This document shows positions 32,700 through 42,885 of a stretch of DNA of 64,000 bases, piece by piece. The notes beneath the pieces were generated by a model. The model searched no databases. It saw nothing but the letters and a program-made list of their open reading frames with translations, and had not been told where the DNA came from. Positions within the stretch are counted from its first letter, which is position 1; the number at the start of each line of letters is the position of its first letter. A program made the translations under genes and the position numbers. The DNA is taken from positions 1,270,001-1,334,000 of the forward strand of contig JALUTQ010000003.1 in assembly GCA_032718865.1 (NCBI GenBank), given 5' to 3'. Origin of the DNA: Tilletia caries. Taxonomy: Eukaryota > Basidiomycota > Exobasidiomycetes > Tilletiales > Tilletiaceae.

Positions 32700-35113
32700 T
32701 AGTGGTAGCTCATGCTCAAGCGCCACTTTGCCGCGGCATCTTGCACAGTGCTCCTGAGCTTGAGCCCTAAATCTTCACCATTCTTAGGCTCGCCCTCCTT
32801 AGGCCCAGCCCCCCCTCCATCGTCGTCGCTGGTTGTAGAACGTTCTTCGCGAGGGGCGGTAAGGTCCCTCCCGAACCTTGTTGCTTGTTCCCATGCCGTG
32901 TTAATCGTTTCCATTCATGGGGGCATCTTGAAATCCATTGTACAGATCCGCACGAATCTTAGCTTGATTAAAGCGTAGGAACTTGAGCCTGTTCCCTTCG
33001 ACAATGACCCAAGCGTCGACAAAATACTCCTGCAAGAGCGTTTTGGCGTGCAGTAACGTGCTGAAAGTTGGCCGAACGTGTAGATGCTACGCATGAAATC
33101 GCTCAAGGGACACTCGGTATGAGCCGCCACGGCCGCGTCCAAGGACAGCTGCGAAGATGCGCGCAAAAAGGTTAAGAACGTCGTAACCGATCAAATGAGG
33201 GGGGCTGAACTGTATCCACATTCCACGTACTATTTGGATCAGCAAGAGCGGCGGCATGTAGCTCTGGGTCTGCGGAAAATAGTTCTTGAGGAGAGTCACG
33301 ACCCAACGGGATCTTGTCGTGCCAGCCGAAGTGGCCGACTGGCCGTATGGATTGAGGATCGGAAATCGCAAGGCCAAGAAGGAACGATGCTGTTCGTTGA
33401 CGTGACGACGGAGGCCATCATTGTACGTTATGATGATATCGCGGCCAGAAGTAGATGTGGGACTGAGATTCACCACTACGGCAGCAACTTCAGCAGCAGT
33501 AGGACGATTATACCGGCGAGGATCCGGACCGTTGACAGGATCAGGTTGGAGCATGTGAATAGATACGTAGTGACCGGCTGCGAGGGGCGCCTCCAGGTCA
33601 GATCGAACGTGTCGCAAGAAAGACACGTATGGGTTAACCCAGTCCAGTGCCTTTCGGATGATCGCGCCTGTTTCGATATGGGTCGGGGACGCAGAAGCCG
33701 TCAAACGCATGCGTAGTTCTGTTTCCGTGTCGGTATCACCGAAGTATACTTGTGCGAAGGCTGGGGCGGTATCGGGAGCAGGAATTAGGGACCCGATCTG
33801 ATAGCACACTTGTCCTTGTACCTTGAACGTATATATCCCCATCTGGCCCGCTACGGTAAGGTTGTCCCCGGAGTTGACGCGGAGCTGGGGTTTTGCGGAC
33901 TCCGCACTCCTCCGACGGAGGGCTCCGCCGGAGGCGGAGCGCGGAGCTCACTTTCGAGAAATTTTTGATCTTAAAAAAGCACGGAGTCCGCTTGGAGGAC
34001 TCCGCCGGAATTTGTGCGGAGGCGGAGCCCAATCCTGGGCCCACTTGCCAAAAAGTGCGGAGCGCGGAGTCGTCAAAATTGTGTGAAAATTCCGGCGGAA
34101 TTTCCGCGGAATTCCGACGGAGCTGTGAGGTCACGTGATAGTCGAAAATTAGGGTCACGTGACCTCATTTCGGGTGCGCTCCGCCGGAATTCCGCAAAAT
34201 TTCCGCGGAAAGTGCGGAATTCCGAGAAAATAGGCATCCTCGAGACACCCGCAGGGGATAAAACAGGCATCATCATCCGTTGAGAACTTCAAAATAGCAC
34301 TGGAGTCAATACCGCAACAATGTCGGATGGTGAATGTATAGCTCTGAGTGTATTAGAGTCATTCTGAGAGCAACTTATACCACCACTGCGCTCCGACGGA
34401 ATTCCGCGGAATTCCGAGCTCCGCATACACGGAGCACGGAGGAGCATTATGAAAACGCACAGAAAAACGCGGAGCGCGGAGCTGGGATTTCAACTTTTTG
34501 TATAATTCCGTCGGAACGCGGAGCTGGTTTTTTTCCGCTCTGTCTTAGTCTGCGGAGGCGGAGCTCGCCTCAGAAAGTCAAAATTCCGGCGGAATTTAGA
34601 AGTGCGGAGGCGGAGCCCTCCGCGTTACTCCGGGGACAACCTTACGCTACGGACATTTCACGGCGAGAACCCATAGGCACGAAAGAGAAGGCATTGTTGA
34701 ACATCCTTATTTGGGATCGAAACCGCTGGGACTGGATGTTGGATCCGACATAAAGGCTCCATAACGTGGCCGGAGCTTCGAACATGTGCGGCAGACCGCA
34801 GAACGACCTTGCCATTAGTACAACACCGGCCAAAGATAGGGTTGCTGATCGTGCCGTCCGAAAGTTCTGCCTTCCAATGGTAAGCGCTGCAATGGAAACA
34901 GAACAGCTCCATTTCGTCGAGCGTGTGGGGTCGTATTTCGGAAACGTCGAGGGAGCGGGCGACATTGTATAGCGGTAGTCTGGGCATGAATGTGAAGACT
35001 GAAGGTAAAGGAGCGTTTATTGCATAAGCGAAGAAGGAGATTGACAGGGAAAGGATAGGGAGCAAAACGTTCTCTCTGCGAGGGGTTCTGTGTATAAAAC
35101 CGACGTCGACCAT
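32700..35113 (-). pseudogene. Helitron helicase-like N-terminal gene, cut by a MITE
   Basis: Minus strand. From 35113: LDEMELFCFHCSAYHWKAEL, GRCCTNGKVVL, then FRSQIRMFNNAFSFVPMG up to 34660. Then, beyond the 33857-34644 element, 33842 on: IYTFKVQGQVCYQIGSLIPA, PAFAQVYFGDTDTETELRMR, HYVSIHMLQPD, FPILNPYGQS, IRSIYTFGQLS-type segment and LLQEYFVDAWVIVEGNRLKF, RADLYNG near 32960. This is the 'Helitron helicase-like domain at N-terminus' order (C..C...HW..E, FG.CC..GKV, FR..IR.YN.A). The Rep HUH and SF1 helicase domains that should follow are absent. Several frame changes are needed. It is a truncated Helitron. Confidence 0.75.
33857..34644. mobile_element. hAT-like MITE, family C, copy 2, in Helitron (8-bp TSD)
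   Basis: 788 bp, ends TAAGGTTGTCCCCGGAGT and complement. The 8-bp duplication is exact: CGCTACGG at 33849-33856 and 34645-34652. It is in the opposite orientation to copy 1 (the CGCGGAGCTGGGG end comes first here). It splits the Helitron N-terminal frame between the RRE segment and the IYTFKVQGQ segment. Confidence 0.9.
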
Positions 35114-35191
35114 TGTCCATAGGCAAGAGTGTCAGGAGACAGGGGCTACCTTGATCTCTGACGCAGCGCTCCAACTTCCAAGGCGGCGAAG

Positions 35192-35430
35192 TGTACTAGA
35201 TAGCTGGTGCAGCTACTAGTAAAAGGCAAAGGCAAGAGGTATGTAGTTCGATCTCGAGAGCTAAGTACAGTGAGAAGTGTGATGCGAAGGTGACAGGGAG
35301 AGAGAGAAGGGTCTCGGCCGAGAGAAAGGAGAGAGGAAAGTAGAGAAGAAAGGGAAAGAGAAGAAAGGGAGGAGATAAGATAAGATAGATGGCCACGTGA
35401 TTAAGCCACGTGGTCCCATCTAGCACATCA
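35192..35430 (-). repeat. LTR (3' LTR of minus-strand element), 239 bp
   Basis: On the minus strand it begins TGATGTGCTAGATGGGACC and ends TAGCTATCTAGTACA-like, so TG...CA. It matches 37291-37481 with few changes and one 15-bp length difference near 35343. The sequence just before it on the minus strand (35450-35431) is CTTCTTTTGGGCGG, a plausible polypurine-tract position, though not a classical one. It contains CACGTGG palindromes. Confidence 0.75.
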
Positions 35431-35527
35431 CCGCCCAAAAGAAGACGACCGTCTCGGGTCGTAGAGCAAGAAAGTGAAGAATGCAGAATGCAGGTGAGCG
35501 TGAACTGTATGATCATCAGTCATAGCC

Positions 35528-37291
35528 TCATAGATGTACGGGAGAGTAGTAGGGATGCGGCGAAGTCAGGAAAGCGAAAAACTTAGAGGCAAGGCTCGCA
35601 GCGGAGATGCAGAGGGGAAGTGGACCGAAAGGACCGTAGAAGTGTTGGAATGGGAAGCAGGCCGGAGCACCGAAGCGAAATGCTTGGCCATGTCCATCGG
35701 AGCTGTAGAATGCTTGACGAGACTGGACTGGTGCGGTTGGTGAAGAATGGTACTGTATGGAATCGAGATGGGTGTTGACATAGGCGTTGGTCGTTTGTCG
35801 ATGTTGTGGAGGGCATCGAGGGGCCGTTTCGGGAGGCAATGGCGCTGATGACAGCGTGGCCGACGCACTGAGAGGCGAGCTGGAGGATGAAGATCCAGAA
35901 ATGATGGTTCGGACTCGTAGCAGCTCCGTGCGTACGCGTCGCAGCACGATATCCACCGAGTCGACTGTAGTCATGGCCGAGCGAACGAGACTGCTGGCTT
36001 CCATCCAAGCCGCACGCATCCGCCTGACCGCCAGCTCTGCCGTAGTGGTGTTGCTGTTCTGACACCCACGGGATGGTCGTATCACCCGAGAGCTGCTTGA
36101 GGAACGGTCGGAATGTAAACAGTTTGAAGGAAATCCGAGTACCGAAGTCGATACCGAGGTGGATGAAGGTGACGATGCTCGCGTTTCCGAGGAGCAATCT
36201 GATGCCGATGTTGACAGCGTTACCGAGGATGATGCCCGAAGGTGCTTCTGGAGGTGTGTCTGGAGGTCGTCCGTTGATACGGGCGGGGCGAGCATCAGCG
36301 TCGAAGGGGATGTACAGGGTGGCGTCGCTGGCACGAGGGCTGAGGTCGAAGCAGAAGAGGGTACAGGCGCGGCGGGCATCATGGCCAGGGATGTTTTGTC
36401 GTCGCCTGGCCTGCTCTGGTGTACGATCTCCTCCACATTGTTGTCACATACAACATCCGCATGGTCTCCGTGCGCCAAACCAGCTTCAAGTAGATGCTCG
36501 ATGTCTGACACTGACTCCTTGCTGTCATCGGAAACCTGCTTCAGGGACGAGAAGGTCATGCACGGAGGAGTGTCGACGTCGATAGGAGGGCACTGTCCGG
36601 TCGCGTTTGCTGTGAGCCGAGAACGAAGGCTTTGCAGTAGGTCTTCGTACGGAACTCGGACCGGGGGGGATTTTCGGCCTGTGGATGAGGGTGATGTGAC
36701 GATGGCCAGTGGCGTTAGCGCGAGTGAGTGGGTGGGCGAAGAAGTATTGCCCTGAGGTGACGAGGTGGCGCTGGCGTCTTGGCGTGCGGCCCTTTCAAGC
36801 TGCCGAGTATGCGCCTTCCGGAGCTCGTCCATCTGGGGCTCCGGTTTCGTGTCCTCGCGCGGATCAAGAACGGGGGATGTGCGAGGAGCGGCTCCTGATG
36901 GAAGAATCAGCGTGGTAGGCGGAGTCGGGGATCGGTAGATGACAGGATCGGCGCACAGGTCGGTCCACACGCGACGGTCATCGAACCCAAGTGGAAAGGC
37001 AATGTGAACTTGGACGGACAGGCCGGAAACAAAACTGTAGGTTGGCCAGGACTGATAGTCTCCGTCCGTGTCGTATTTCTCGTCCCATCCGACGTGATAA
37101 GCCGTTCCAAATTCGACGCGGTCTCCGTCGCGGAGCGTGTGGGTATAGTTGTGCAGAAGGTGGCCATTGACGCGGATGTTGTTCGACCCAGGAACCGAGG
37201 TCGCAAGGGAGAAATAGGAGCCGTGAGTGATGATGTGGGCTGGGCCCGTAGTCCGAAAGGGCGTGGGTTCGAATCCCACTCTCATCACCAT
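35528..37291 (-). CDS. FHA-domain ORF inside an LTR pair, 587 codons
   Basis: One open minus-strand frame fills the space between the two LTRs. The start codon is uncertain, since the frame opens inside the tRNA-like sequence (VGFEPTPFRTTG is antisense tRNA). An FHA domain follows at residues about 25-75: ITHGSYFSLATSVPGSNNIR, VNGHLLHNYTHTLRDGDRVE, FGTAYH, which has the GSxNxxVNG...L.DGD.VEFG core. FHA domains bind phosphothreonine. The remaining 480 residues are Ser/Thr/Pro-rich, with DELRKAHTRQLERAARQDAS as the only helix-like part. A weakly hydrophobic C-terminus ends the frame (QHFYGPFGPLPLCISAASLA). No gag, protease, integrase or RT was seen. It is probably a captured or exapted host gene inside a non-autonomous LTR element. 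Confidence 0.55.
   Translation of the reverse strand: MVMRVGFEPTPFRTTGPAHIITHGSYFSLATSVPGSNNIRVNGHLLHNYTHTLRDGDRVEFGTAYHVGWDEKYDTDGDYQSWPTYSFVSGLSVQVHIAFPLGFDDRRVWTDLCADPVIYRSPTPPTTLILPSGAAPRTSPVLDPREDTKPEPQMDELRKAHTRQLERAARQDASATSSPQGNTSSPTHSLALTPLAIVTSPSSTGRKSPPVRVPYEDLLQSLRSRLTANATGQCPPIDVDTPPCMTFSSLKQVSDDSKESVSDIEHLLEAGLAHGDHADVVCDNNVEEIVHQSRPGDDKTSLAMMPAAPVPSSASTSALVPATPPCTSPSTLMLAPPVSTDDLQTHLQKHLRASSSVTLSTSASDCSSETRASSPSSTSVSTSVLGFPSNCLHSDRSSSSSRVIRPSRGCQNSNTTTAELAVRRMRAAWMEASSLVRSAMTTVDSVDIVLRRVRTELLRVRTIISGSSSSSSPLSASATLSSAPLPPETAPRCPPQHRQTTNAYVNTHLDSIQYHSSPTAPVQSRQAFYSSDGHGQAFRFGAPACFPFQHFYGPFGPLPLCISAASLASKFFAFLTSPHPYYSPVHL
37228..37290 (-). other. tRNA-derived primer-binding site (extended)
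   Basis: Directly next to the LTR, the minus strand begins TGGTGATGAGAGTGGGATT. Read on plus, it gives a tRNA 3' half: variable-arm-like GTCCGAAAGGGC, T-arm GTGGGTTCGAATCCCAC, acceptor TCTCATCA, then CCA. Nuclear tRNA genes do not encode CCA, so this is copied from a mature tRNA. This fits an LTR primer site from a class II tRNA (Leu or Ser type). The match is longer than the usual 10-18 nt, since T-arm and beyond are present. Confidence 0.65.
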
Positions 37292-37481
37292 GTACTAGAT
37301 AGCTGGTGCAGCTACTAGTAAAAGGCAAAGGCAAGAGGTATGTAGTTCGATCTCGAGAGCTAAGTACAGTGAGAAGTGTAATGCGAAGGTGACAGGGAGA
37401 GAGAGAAGGGTCTCGGCCGAGAGAAAGGAGAGAGGAGAGTAGAGAAGAAAGGGAGGAGATAAGATAAGATAGATGGCCACG
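37291..37481 (-). repeat. LTR (5' LTR of minus-strand element), truncated
   Basis: Same sequence as 35192-35388 from the TGTACTAGATAGCTGG edge up to GATGGCCACG. It then diverges: the terminal 40 bases with CCATCTAGCACATCA are missing, so the outer end was lost. Confidence 0.75.
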
Positions 37482-38009
37482 CTCCGACGTTGAGAAAATA
37501 AGCCGTTTCGTGCTAAATGCAAGAGCGGGAGCTGCGCGAACCGTTCGAATGAAGGATATTATCGCATTCGGTGCGCGTACGACTGGCTGTGCGTACAGAT
37601 GGTGGCTCAGTAAGGCAGATGTGTACCAGGCCTAGCACGTGCGACTGGGTTGGGAACATGCGTGTTGCGTTCCCCGATCGCCTGTTGAGCGAAGTAGCCT
37701 GGAGATATGTGACCAGATCTCGACAGGTAATGTGCTGGGCAACATGGAGGCGAGCTGTGTACGATAATATGGCATTGTGACAGAAAAATGATGAAGAGAC
37801 CATGAGAAGGTTACGTTACATGGAGTGTGGGACTAAGCGAGGACGTCACTCATCTCCTCTTGGGGCTTCAACGCAGTCGAATCGTCAATCATAGCGACTG
37901 AAGGGGCAAAAGCAGATGCACTGGAGGGTATGGGTTTTCTCTCATCGTTGCACGCTTCTCCGAGAGCGTGCGTATGCGATCACTGTTCCGCATGCCTTAG
38001 AGAGTGTAT
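37482..38009. other. Gap without recognisable gene
   Basis: About 530 bases between the truncated LTR and the NUMT-bearing MITE. Short frames only. Confidence 0.4.
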
Positions 38010-38344
38010 GAAGTTGAGTGAGCAGACTATGACTGGCTATAGTGTTTCATGGGCAATAGATGTCATAGTCTGACTATAGCGGTGGCGGTCGGGCCTGCGG
38101 CTATAGTCGCAACTTCAAGCTATAGTCAGACCATGACATGCTATAGTCGGACTATAGCCGGATTGTTTGCTGCAACTATAGCCTTGACGTCCAGATATTG
38201 TCCGACTATAGTCGCAAAATTAATTTTAGACCAGATTTTTAACGACTATGGCGACTATTGTCTTACATTTTCTGGAGCATAGTCATAGCCATAGTCGTAA
38301 GTGCGACTTTCAGCGGCTATGACTATAGTCGCTCACTATGGGTT

Positions 38345-39470
38345 GGGGTTATCAATATTTTAATATAAATCGTGGCAGTTTGTAAGTCATAGAATTAATA
38401 AGATACGGTTTAATCATATTATGTAGAGTATTTGCATCTTGAGCTGGAAATTGTACTATCCAATATTTCTCCTTATGCGAAATGACTCGACTATGAAATC
38501 CGAACTTCTCATTAAGTTCTTCACTTATTATTTTTGATCCTTCATAACCAAAACTCTGAGTATGTAGACTTAGCACCCGACCTTCACGATGAAGACTACC
38601 ATCTCCCATTATCCAATAAGCAAGACTAGATATCAGAAATGTTGTTGGATATAATTCCTGATCGTGTTTCTTTAGTATTAGAATTGGAATAAAATAGATC
38701 CCAAAGTTCCGAGAAAGTCCGATGACTAAATGTTTTAAACCAGTAACTTTTTATTTGTCCTTCAAGAGGACCACTGTTATAATAACGAATACCCGGTTCC
38801 ATCATGAAACAATACGGTTTGAAAGTGGAAAAAAGATGAAAAAGAAAATCCTTTTGATTAGCCCTTTGTTCAAACTTTATCATAGCTTCATTACTCTTCC
38901 GAGACATACCTGCAACGGACAGAATCATTCCAAATGCTATTTGATATAGTTCCTGAGACATTATGGGCTGCCTTTTTTTCCAATCTTGCCAATATTTTGA
39001 ATTAAGATGGTAACCGTCACGTGTATTGTTTATACTACGAACTTGTACTAGAATATTGTTAAAAGGAAGGAGGCTAGGCCCCATACCTTTCCCTTTTTTA
39101 TAAATGTTTTCATGTTTTTTATCTGTTAAATTCCGGTTATTTTATCTCTCGCCGTTCTTCTTTATGTCTTTATATATTAAGATACTATTTAGTAAGTATT
39201 TACTATAATAAACTTTTTTTATTTTTTATTTATTTTTTCTTATATATATATAATAAAAAAAATAAAAAAAAGCAAAAAAGAGATCTGGGTCAGTTAAAGC
39301 ACGCTTACAAAACTAGTTAAGCCGGGTTTAATGTATTATTGTTGGGCGTTCTACTTATTTCCTACTTTTTTATTCTATGTAATAAAAAAGCTAATAGCAT
39401 AATGGAAATAAGAGGTAAGGATTATTGTTGATACAACTCACCTTCTAGTCGTTGAACGTTCCTATTACAT
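38345..39470. other. NUMT: nuclear copy of mitochondrial intron DNA
   Basis: Base composition drops abruptly to about three-quarters A+T, with runs such as TATATATATATAATAAAA. It contains a LAGLIDADG gene of fungal mitochondrial type. Both borders run directly into the ATAGTC repeats of a MITE. Mitochondrial DNA insertion into the nucleus is well known; here it is inside or next to a transposon. Confidence 0.7.
38352..39084 (-). pseudogene. LAGLIDADG homing endonuclease in NUMT, one frameshift
   Basis: Minus strand. 39084-38626 gives SQELYQIAFGMILSVAGMSR (first LAGLIDADG helix in degenerate form), IKFEQRANQKDFLFHLFSTF and SYWFKTFSHRTFSELWDLFY. After a one-base shift near 38625 the frame 38609-38352 runs LAYWIMGDGSLHREGRVLSL (second motif), QSFGYEGSKIISEELNEKFG and YWIVQFPAQDANTLHNMIKP. 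This is the usual order of double-motif intron-encoded enzymes from fungal cox1 or cob introns. The reading used standard code. A frameshift and nuclear location mean it is inactive. Confidence 0.8.
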
Positions 39471-39535
39471 AAAATTAGTATCGTAATAGTTATAGTCGTA
39501 ATAGTCGTAAAATCCCATAGTCGTGCCGAGCCCTG

Positions 39536-40329
39536 GTCAAAGCAGGTTAGAGCGTGCAACATTATTGAGAGTAGCAGGTAGTTTCTGTCTGTGAAAGACT
39601 GCAATCTTGCACGGTTCCTCAGCAGCAGTGCAACAATTCTCCACGCTGGTCTCTGTATTGAGACGGAACCTCGGGTTTTTTATAAAGGGAGGGATCTAAA
39701 GATTGAAACGATCATGCATAAAATCGGGAGCGCAGGAGCAATGCATAGGTTTTCACAACTCTTTGAGATGTGAGAAAGTTAGTTCAAGGATGATCACCGA
39801 GAGTCAGAGTGGTCTCCGGAAATGGAACGGACCTCTCACCTCTATGACCTGCAGGCGGGCTAAAGGAGTCTACGGCCAAGATGTTCAATTTTCAGGGGAT
39901 AGCGCAAATTGAACACTGTCACTGAAAGGAGTAGCGTGAGTCTTGATATGTCTTCTCACTTCTCAAACGTGAGGCATCAGGCAGGCATCAGGCCTCCCAT
40001 TCAGACTTCACGCCTTGATGTTGGGAGCTTCAGCGCTTGAGCCCCCGGCGCTCATGCTTTAGCATAATGCCATAGCCCATAAGTAGTAATTAGTTTGTGC
40101 GCATGTTCCGATCTGCAGCCTGCAGGAGATCCTACAACACTGAGGGATGCAAAGAATGTGCACGCCAACCGAATCCCCTCCTTGCCTCTTTGTTACAAAA
40201 CTGTGATGGTAACGATACAGCGCACTGCTTAACCACCACGAACATCACCGCTGCTGCTCTCAGTATCCCGCCTTCTCACCTTCCCACCAACCTTAAAGCT
40301 TCGTGTCCTGCAGCCGTGGACCGGCCCTA
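39536..40329. other. No gene recognised
   Basis: About 800 bases. Short frames only. GGCATCAGGCAGGCATCAGGC near 39970 is a small direct repeat. Confidence 0.4.
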
Positions 40330-41540
40330 ACTCCGGTATGTGCGAAGCACACAACTTCTAATTCCGGTTCTGGTTCTGACCCTCTTTCTCAGACTGCGTG
40401 CCGCGGTGACCATCACGTGTTCTCTGCGGCAATTGCCGAGATGTTTTGTAAGTCGGTCCAGGTGAAGGTGTAATCGAAATGAGGATATGCAGGGTATGGA
40501 CCATCTAGGAAGGTCGAATATACTTACTCTAGAGATGTTCCACTCGTGCTCGGACAGGGGCACATCGCCGTTTGAATGCGAGCTGCGGGTCATGACAGGA
40601 ACGTATTCCTATCCTCACAATGAAGCACATGGTTATTCCGGGCATACAGATCAAGGCACTGCATATTGGTGGATCTCTGTGTACAAGCCCTATCAGGTGG
40701 CAAGTAATCTGCCCGCAACCGCGTTTGTGCATACCGACTAGGTTAGGCGCACAGGTGTAACCACTGTCACCTAGTGTGGATTGATCCTTGCCGAAGTGAA
40801 GCTCAGGCTTCTGATACAAGAACGTAGCTTTGTACACCCTCATGTTCTGAGCGCTACCGGTGAAACTCACATGCACGAAACGGAAGCGTCGGTCCATGTC
40901 GGCCACGGCTAGCACGTTGTACGAATATTTCTTGTGTCTGTCGAAGAAATCCGAGGCATCCTCTCGGGTTGAACGTTCTGCTAAGTTGATATGAGTTCCA
41001 TCAACGAGGCCTATGCAGCCACCGAAATCCCTTCCTTTTCCAAGGCGGCCGGCAACCGTACCTCGCTCGAAAGAAGGTGGTCAGGCTATGTATCCTCCTT
41101 CGTATTCCAATCAAAGCTGCTGAGAATCGTGGCGTCCAAACGACCACCGTGCTCAGTGTAAGCCAACTAAAAATGTTGAATATTGATTGCCCGCGAACAC
41201 AAAACGTTCGGGCACTGAGATCACATACCAGAGACATCGAAACGGAAAGCCACTTCAAACAATGTAGATCCGGATCCACAGTGCGCTAGTCGCCAAAGTA
41301 CAAGCAGTATCTAATGCTTGATGGGACTCTGATTACGATTCTTGGACCGATTGAAGAGGGAATCGTTTCGAATGAGGTCTTTGCGCCCATAGAACTCGTC
41401 GCGTGTGACTCTGAAAAATCTTCGAAAGTCTCGATTGACAAGTTCGAAATATGATTTGCACTTCTCTGCGCATTCGGTATTGCGAGGCTGCCTCTTACCC
41501 CGCCGCAAAAAAAGATTGGCACAATTTGACTTCATTGAGT
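40330..41540 (-). pseudogene. PIF/Harbinger transposase 1, frameshifted
   Basis: Minus strand. 41535 on: YFELVNRDFRRFFRVTRDEF (N-terminal helix region). Then, in other frames, LWRLAHCGSGSTLFEVAFRF. Near 41040-40960 comes the start of the DDE domain: FGGCIGLVDGTHINLAERST, with DGTH as first catalytic site. It runs on through RHKKYSYNVLAVADMDRRFR, FVHVSFTGSAQNMRVYKATF and FGKDQSTLGDSGYT (the L.DSGY second site). The C-terminal part toward 40330 is not recognisable. Stops at 41330, near 41230 and near 41010 break the frame. No intact HTH gene partner was seen. Confidence 0.75.
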
Positions 41541-42160
41541 GCCTCTTGAACGTCTTTCAGCCCTACCTTAATGTTAACATCTTCATCGTACTCGAATTTT
41601 GGTTTGAGAACAGATGCCATTTTCTTCAGAGACCGCATGATCTTCGCTTTTTCAGTGTATCAAGGCATCGTTCGTGCAAGTGGAAGACAGAGTAACGTGC
41701 AGCGTGTAGCTATACATTTTTTTCTAATAGGCAGAAAGGAAAAAAAAATGGACAGGAGAGCGGACAGTACCGGCCCGCTTGAGCCGGTCATGGTCAGTGA
41801 GAATGAAAATTCTAGCCTGTGCACCCGGTCAACTTCACTTGGGGCACTCACGTCCAGGCCCAACTTTACTTCATTCTTTGTCTCATCTCCAGAAACCTCC
41901 TGGCGCTCAAAATGACTTTGACTACCTTCAGTATTGTTAGAGCTGCGTGGCAAGTTTATCTTGCCAATGTTGTGTGGTTGGTGTCCAAAATGAATGTACA
42001 ACTTTTTCAGTCTTAATTTTTTGGCACTTTCAACTTCGCAGTACCAAAGCTCTTTACGCAACCTATGGATTGAACCTTGGTCACGGTGCTTCCTTGCAAA
42101 CAACGCGCACACCAGGTTTCTTTTTACAGGCGCGTAGCATTGTTTTGTGTCGAGTTATCG
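41541..42160. other. No gene recognised
   Basis: Minus-strand frame 42112-41660 is open but shows no family motif. Possibly the 5' flank of the Harbinger relic. Confidence 0.35.
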
Positions 42161-42164
42161 TGAT

Positions 42165-42207
42165 AATTCACTCATTGACCCCTATTTCACTCACTGACCC
42201 AAGACTG
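42165..42207. mobile_element. Terminal remnant of a pogo-like element
   Basis: Read on minus from 42207: CAGTCTTGGGTCAGTGAGTG, preceded by TA (42208-42209), with a second TCAATGAGTGAA copy 20 bases inward. The element at 63471 begins CAGTCGCTGGTCAGTGAGTG, also after TA. Same terminal family. The rest of this copy is not recognisable. Confidence 0.5.
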
Positions 42208-42269
42208 TAGATTCAGGCTTCGTTGTTGACGATGTGTCCAGCCATTCGAATTTTAGTCCAGCCGCAGGA

Positions 42270-42885
42270 AATTAACGGATGCAGCCACTTACAATCATTA
42301 CAGTAACTTGACACTGCGCCTGTCACTATCAGTTACTTTGGCTGTTAAAAATGGCGTCTCAGTCATCTAATTCATTCAAAATATTTCGTACTACGCCAGT
42401 TTGCCTTGAGACGTTGCCGTCCCAGAGCTCGCTCGTACATGTTTTCTCTCTTGACTATCCCCAAAGACTGATGCTCTTGAGTTATTGATTATTACTTCTT
42501 ACAGTTATTACTAGTTACTGTGAACACAATTGATACCAGTTACTTGTTACATTTACTGTTAGTTGCTGGATACAGCATTAATAGTTAACTACTATAGTTG
42601 CGATTAGCTGCTGTGCGCACTGTAACGAGCTGTATGTAATGGTAAGTAGCTATAAGTTAGCACTGTAAGCGACTGTAAATAACTGTGAGTTGACTCAAAT
42701 CTTCGGCTTGCGAACGGCAACTTCTAGTGATTGTAAGTTACCGTGTCTACTGTCTGGGCTCGTACAGTTTAAGTTGACTCTACTTTGCTGATGGCTCCGC
42801 CGCCCGCAGTTTAATCACAGTTTGACTAGATTAAGTTGACTTACCCGCAGTTGCAGTTGAGTAAGCTGGTGAGTGCCGAGCCTTG
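42270..42885. mobile_element. hAT-like MITE, CAAGGCTCGGC family, truncated inverted copy
   Basis: Matches the reverse complement of 45404-46045: CCGAGCCTTG end at 42876-42885, GGCTCCGCCGCCCGCAG near 42795, and CGAGCTCGCTCGTACATGTT-like segments in the middle. The distal terminus is absent. With the copy at 45404 it forms an inverted pair about 2.5 kb apart. Confidence 0.75.

Larger units (their letters stand above)
38010..39535. mobile_element. MITE with CTATAGTCGCAA-type repeats, split by mtDNA
   Basis: The left part (38010-38344) is built of ACTATAGTC and GACTATAGC words. The right part (39470-39535) has ATAGTCGTAATAGTCGT and ends GTGCCGAGCCCTG, similar to the CAAGGCTCGGC ends of other elements here. 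The left terminus was not located and no target duplication could be shown. Between the halves lies mitochondrial sequence. Confidence 0.5.

Noticed and set aside
37228..37290. Genuine nuclear tRNA gene
   Set aside because: CCA is encoded, the D-arm and anticodon arm are missing, and the sequence abuts the LTR. A copied primer tRNA fits better.
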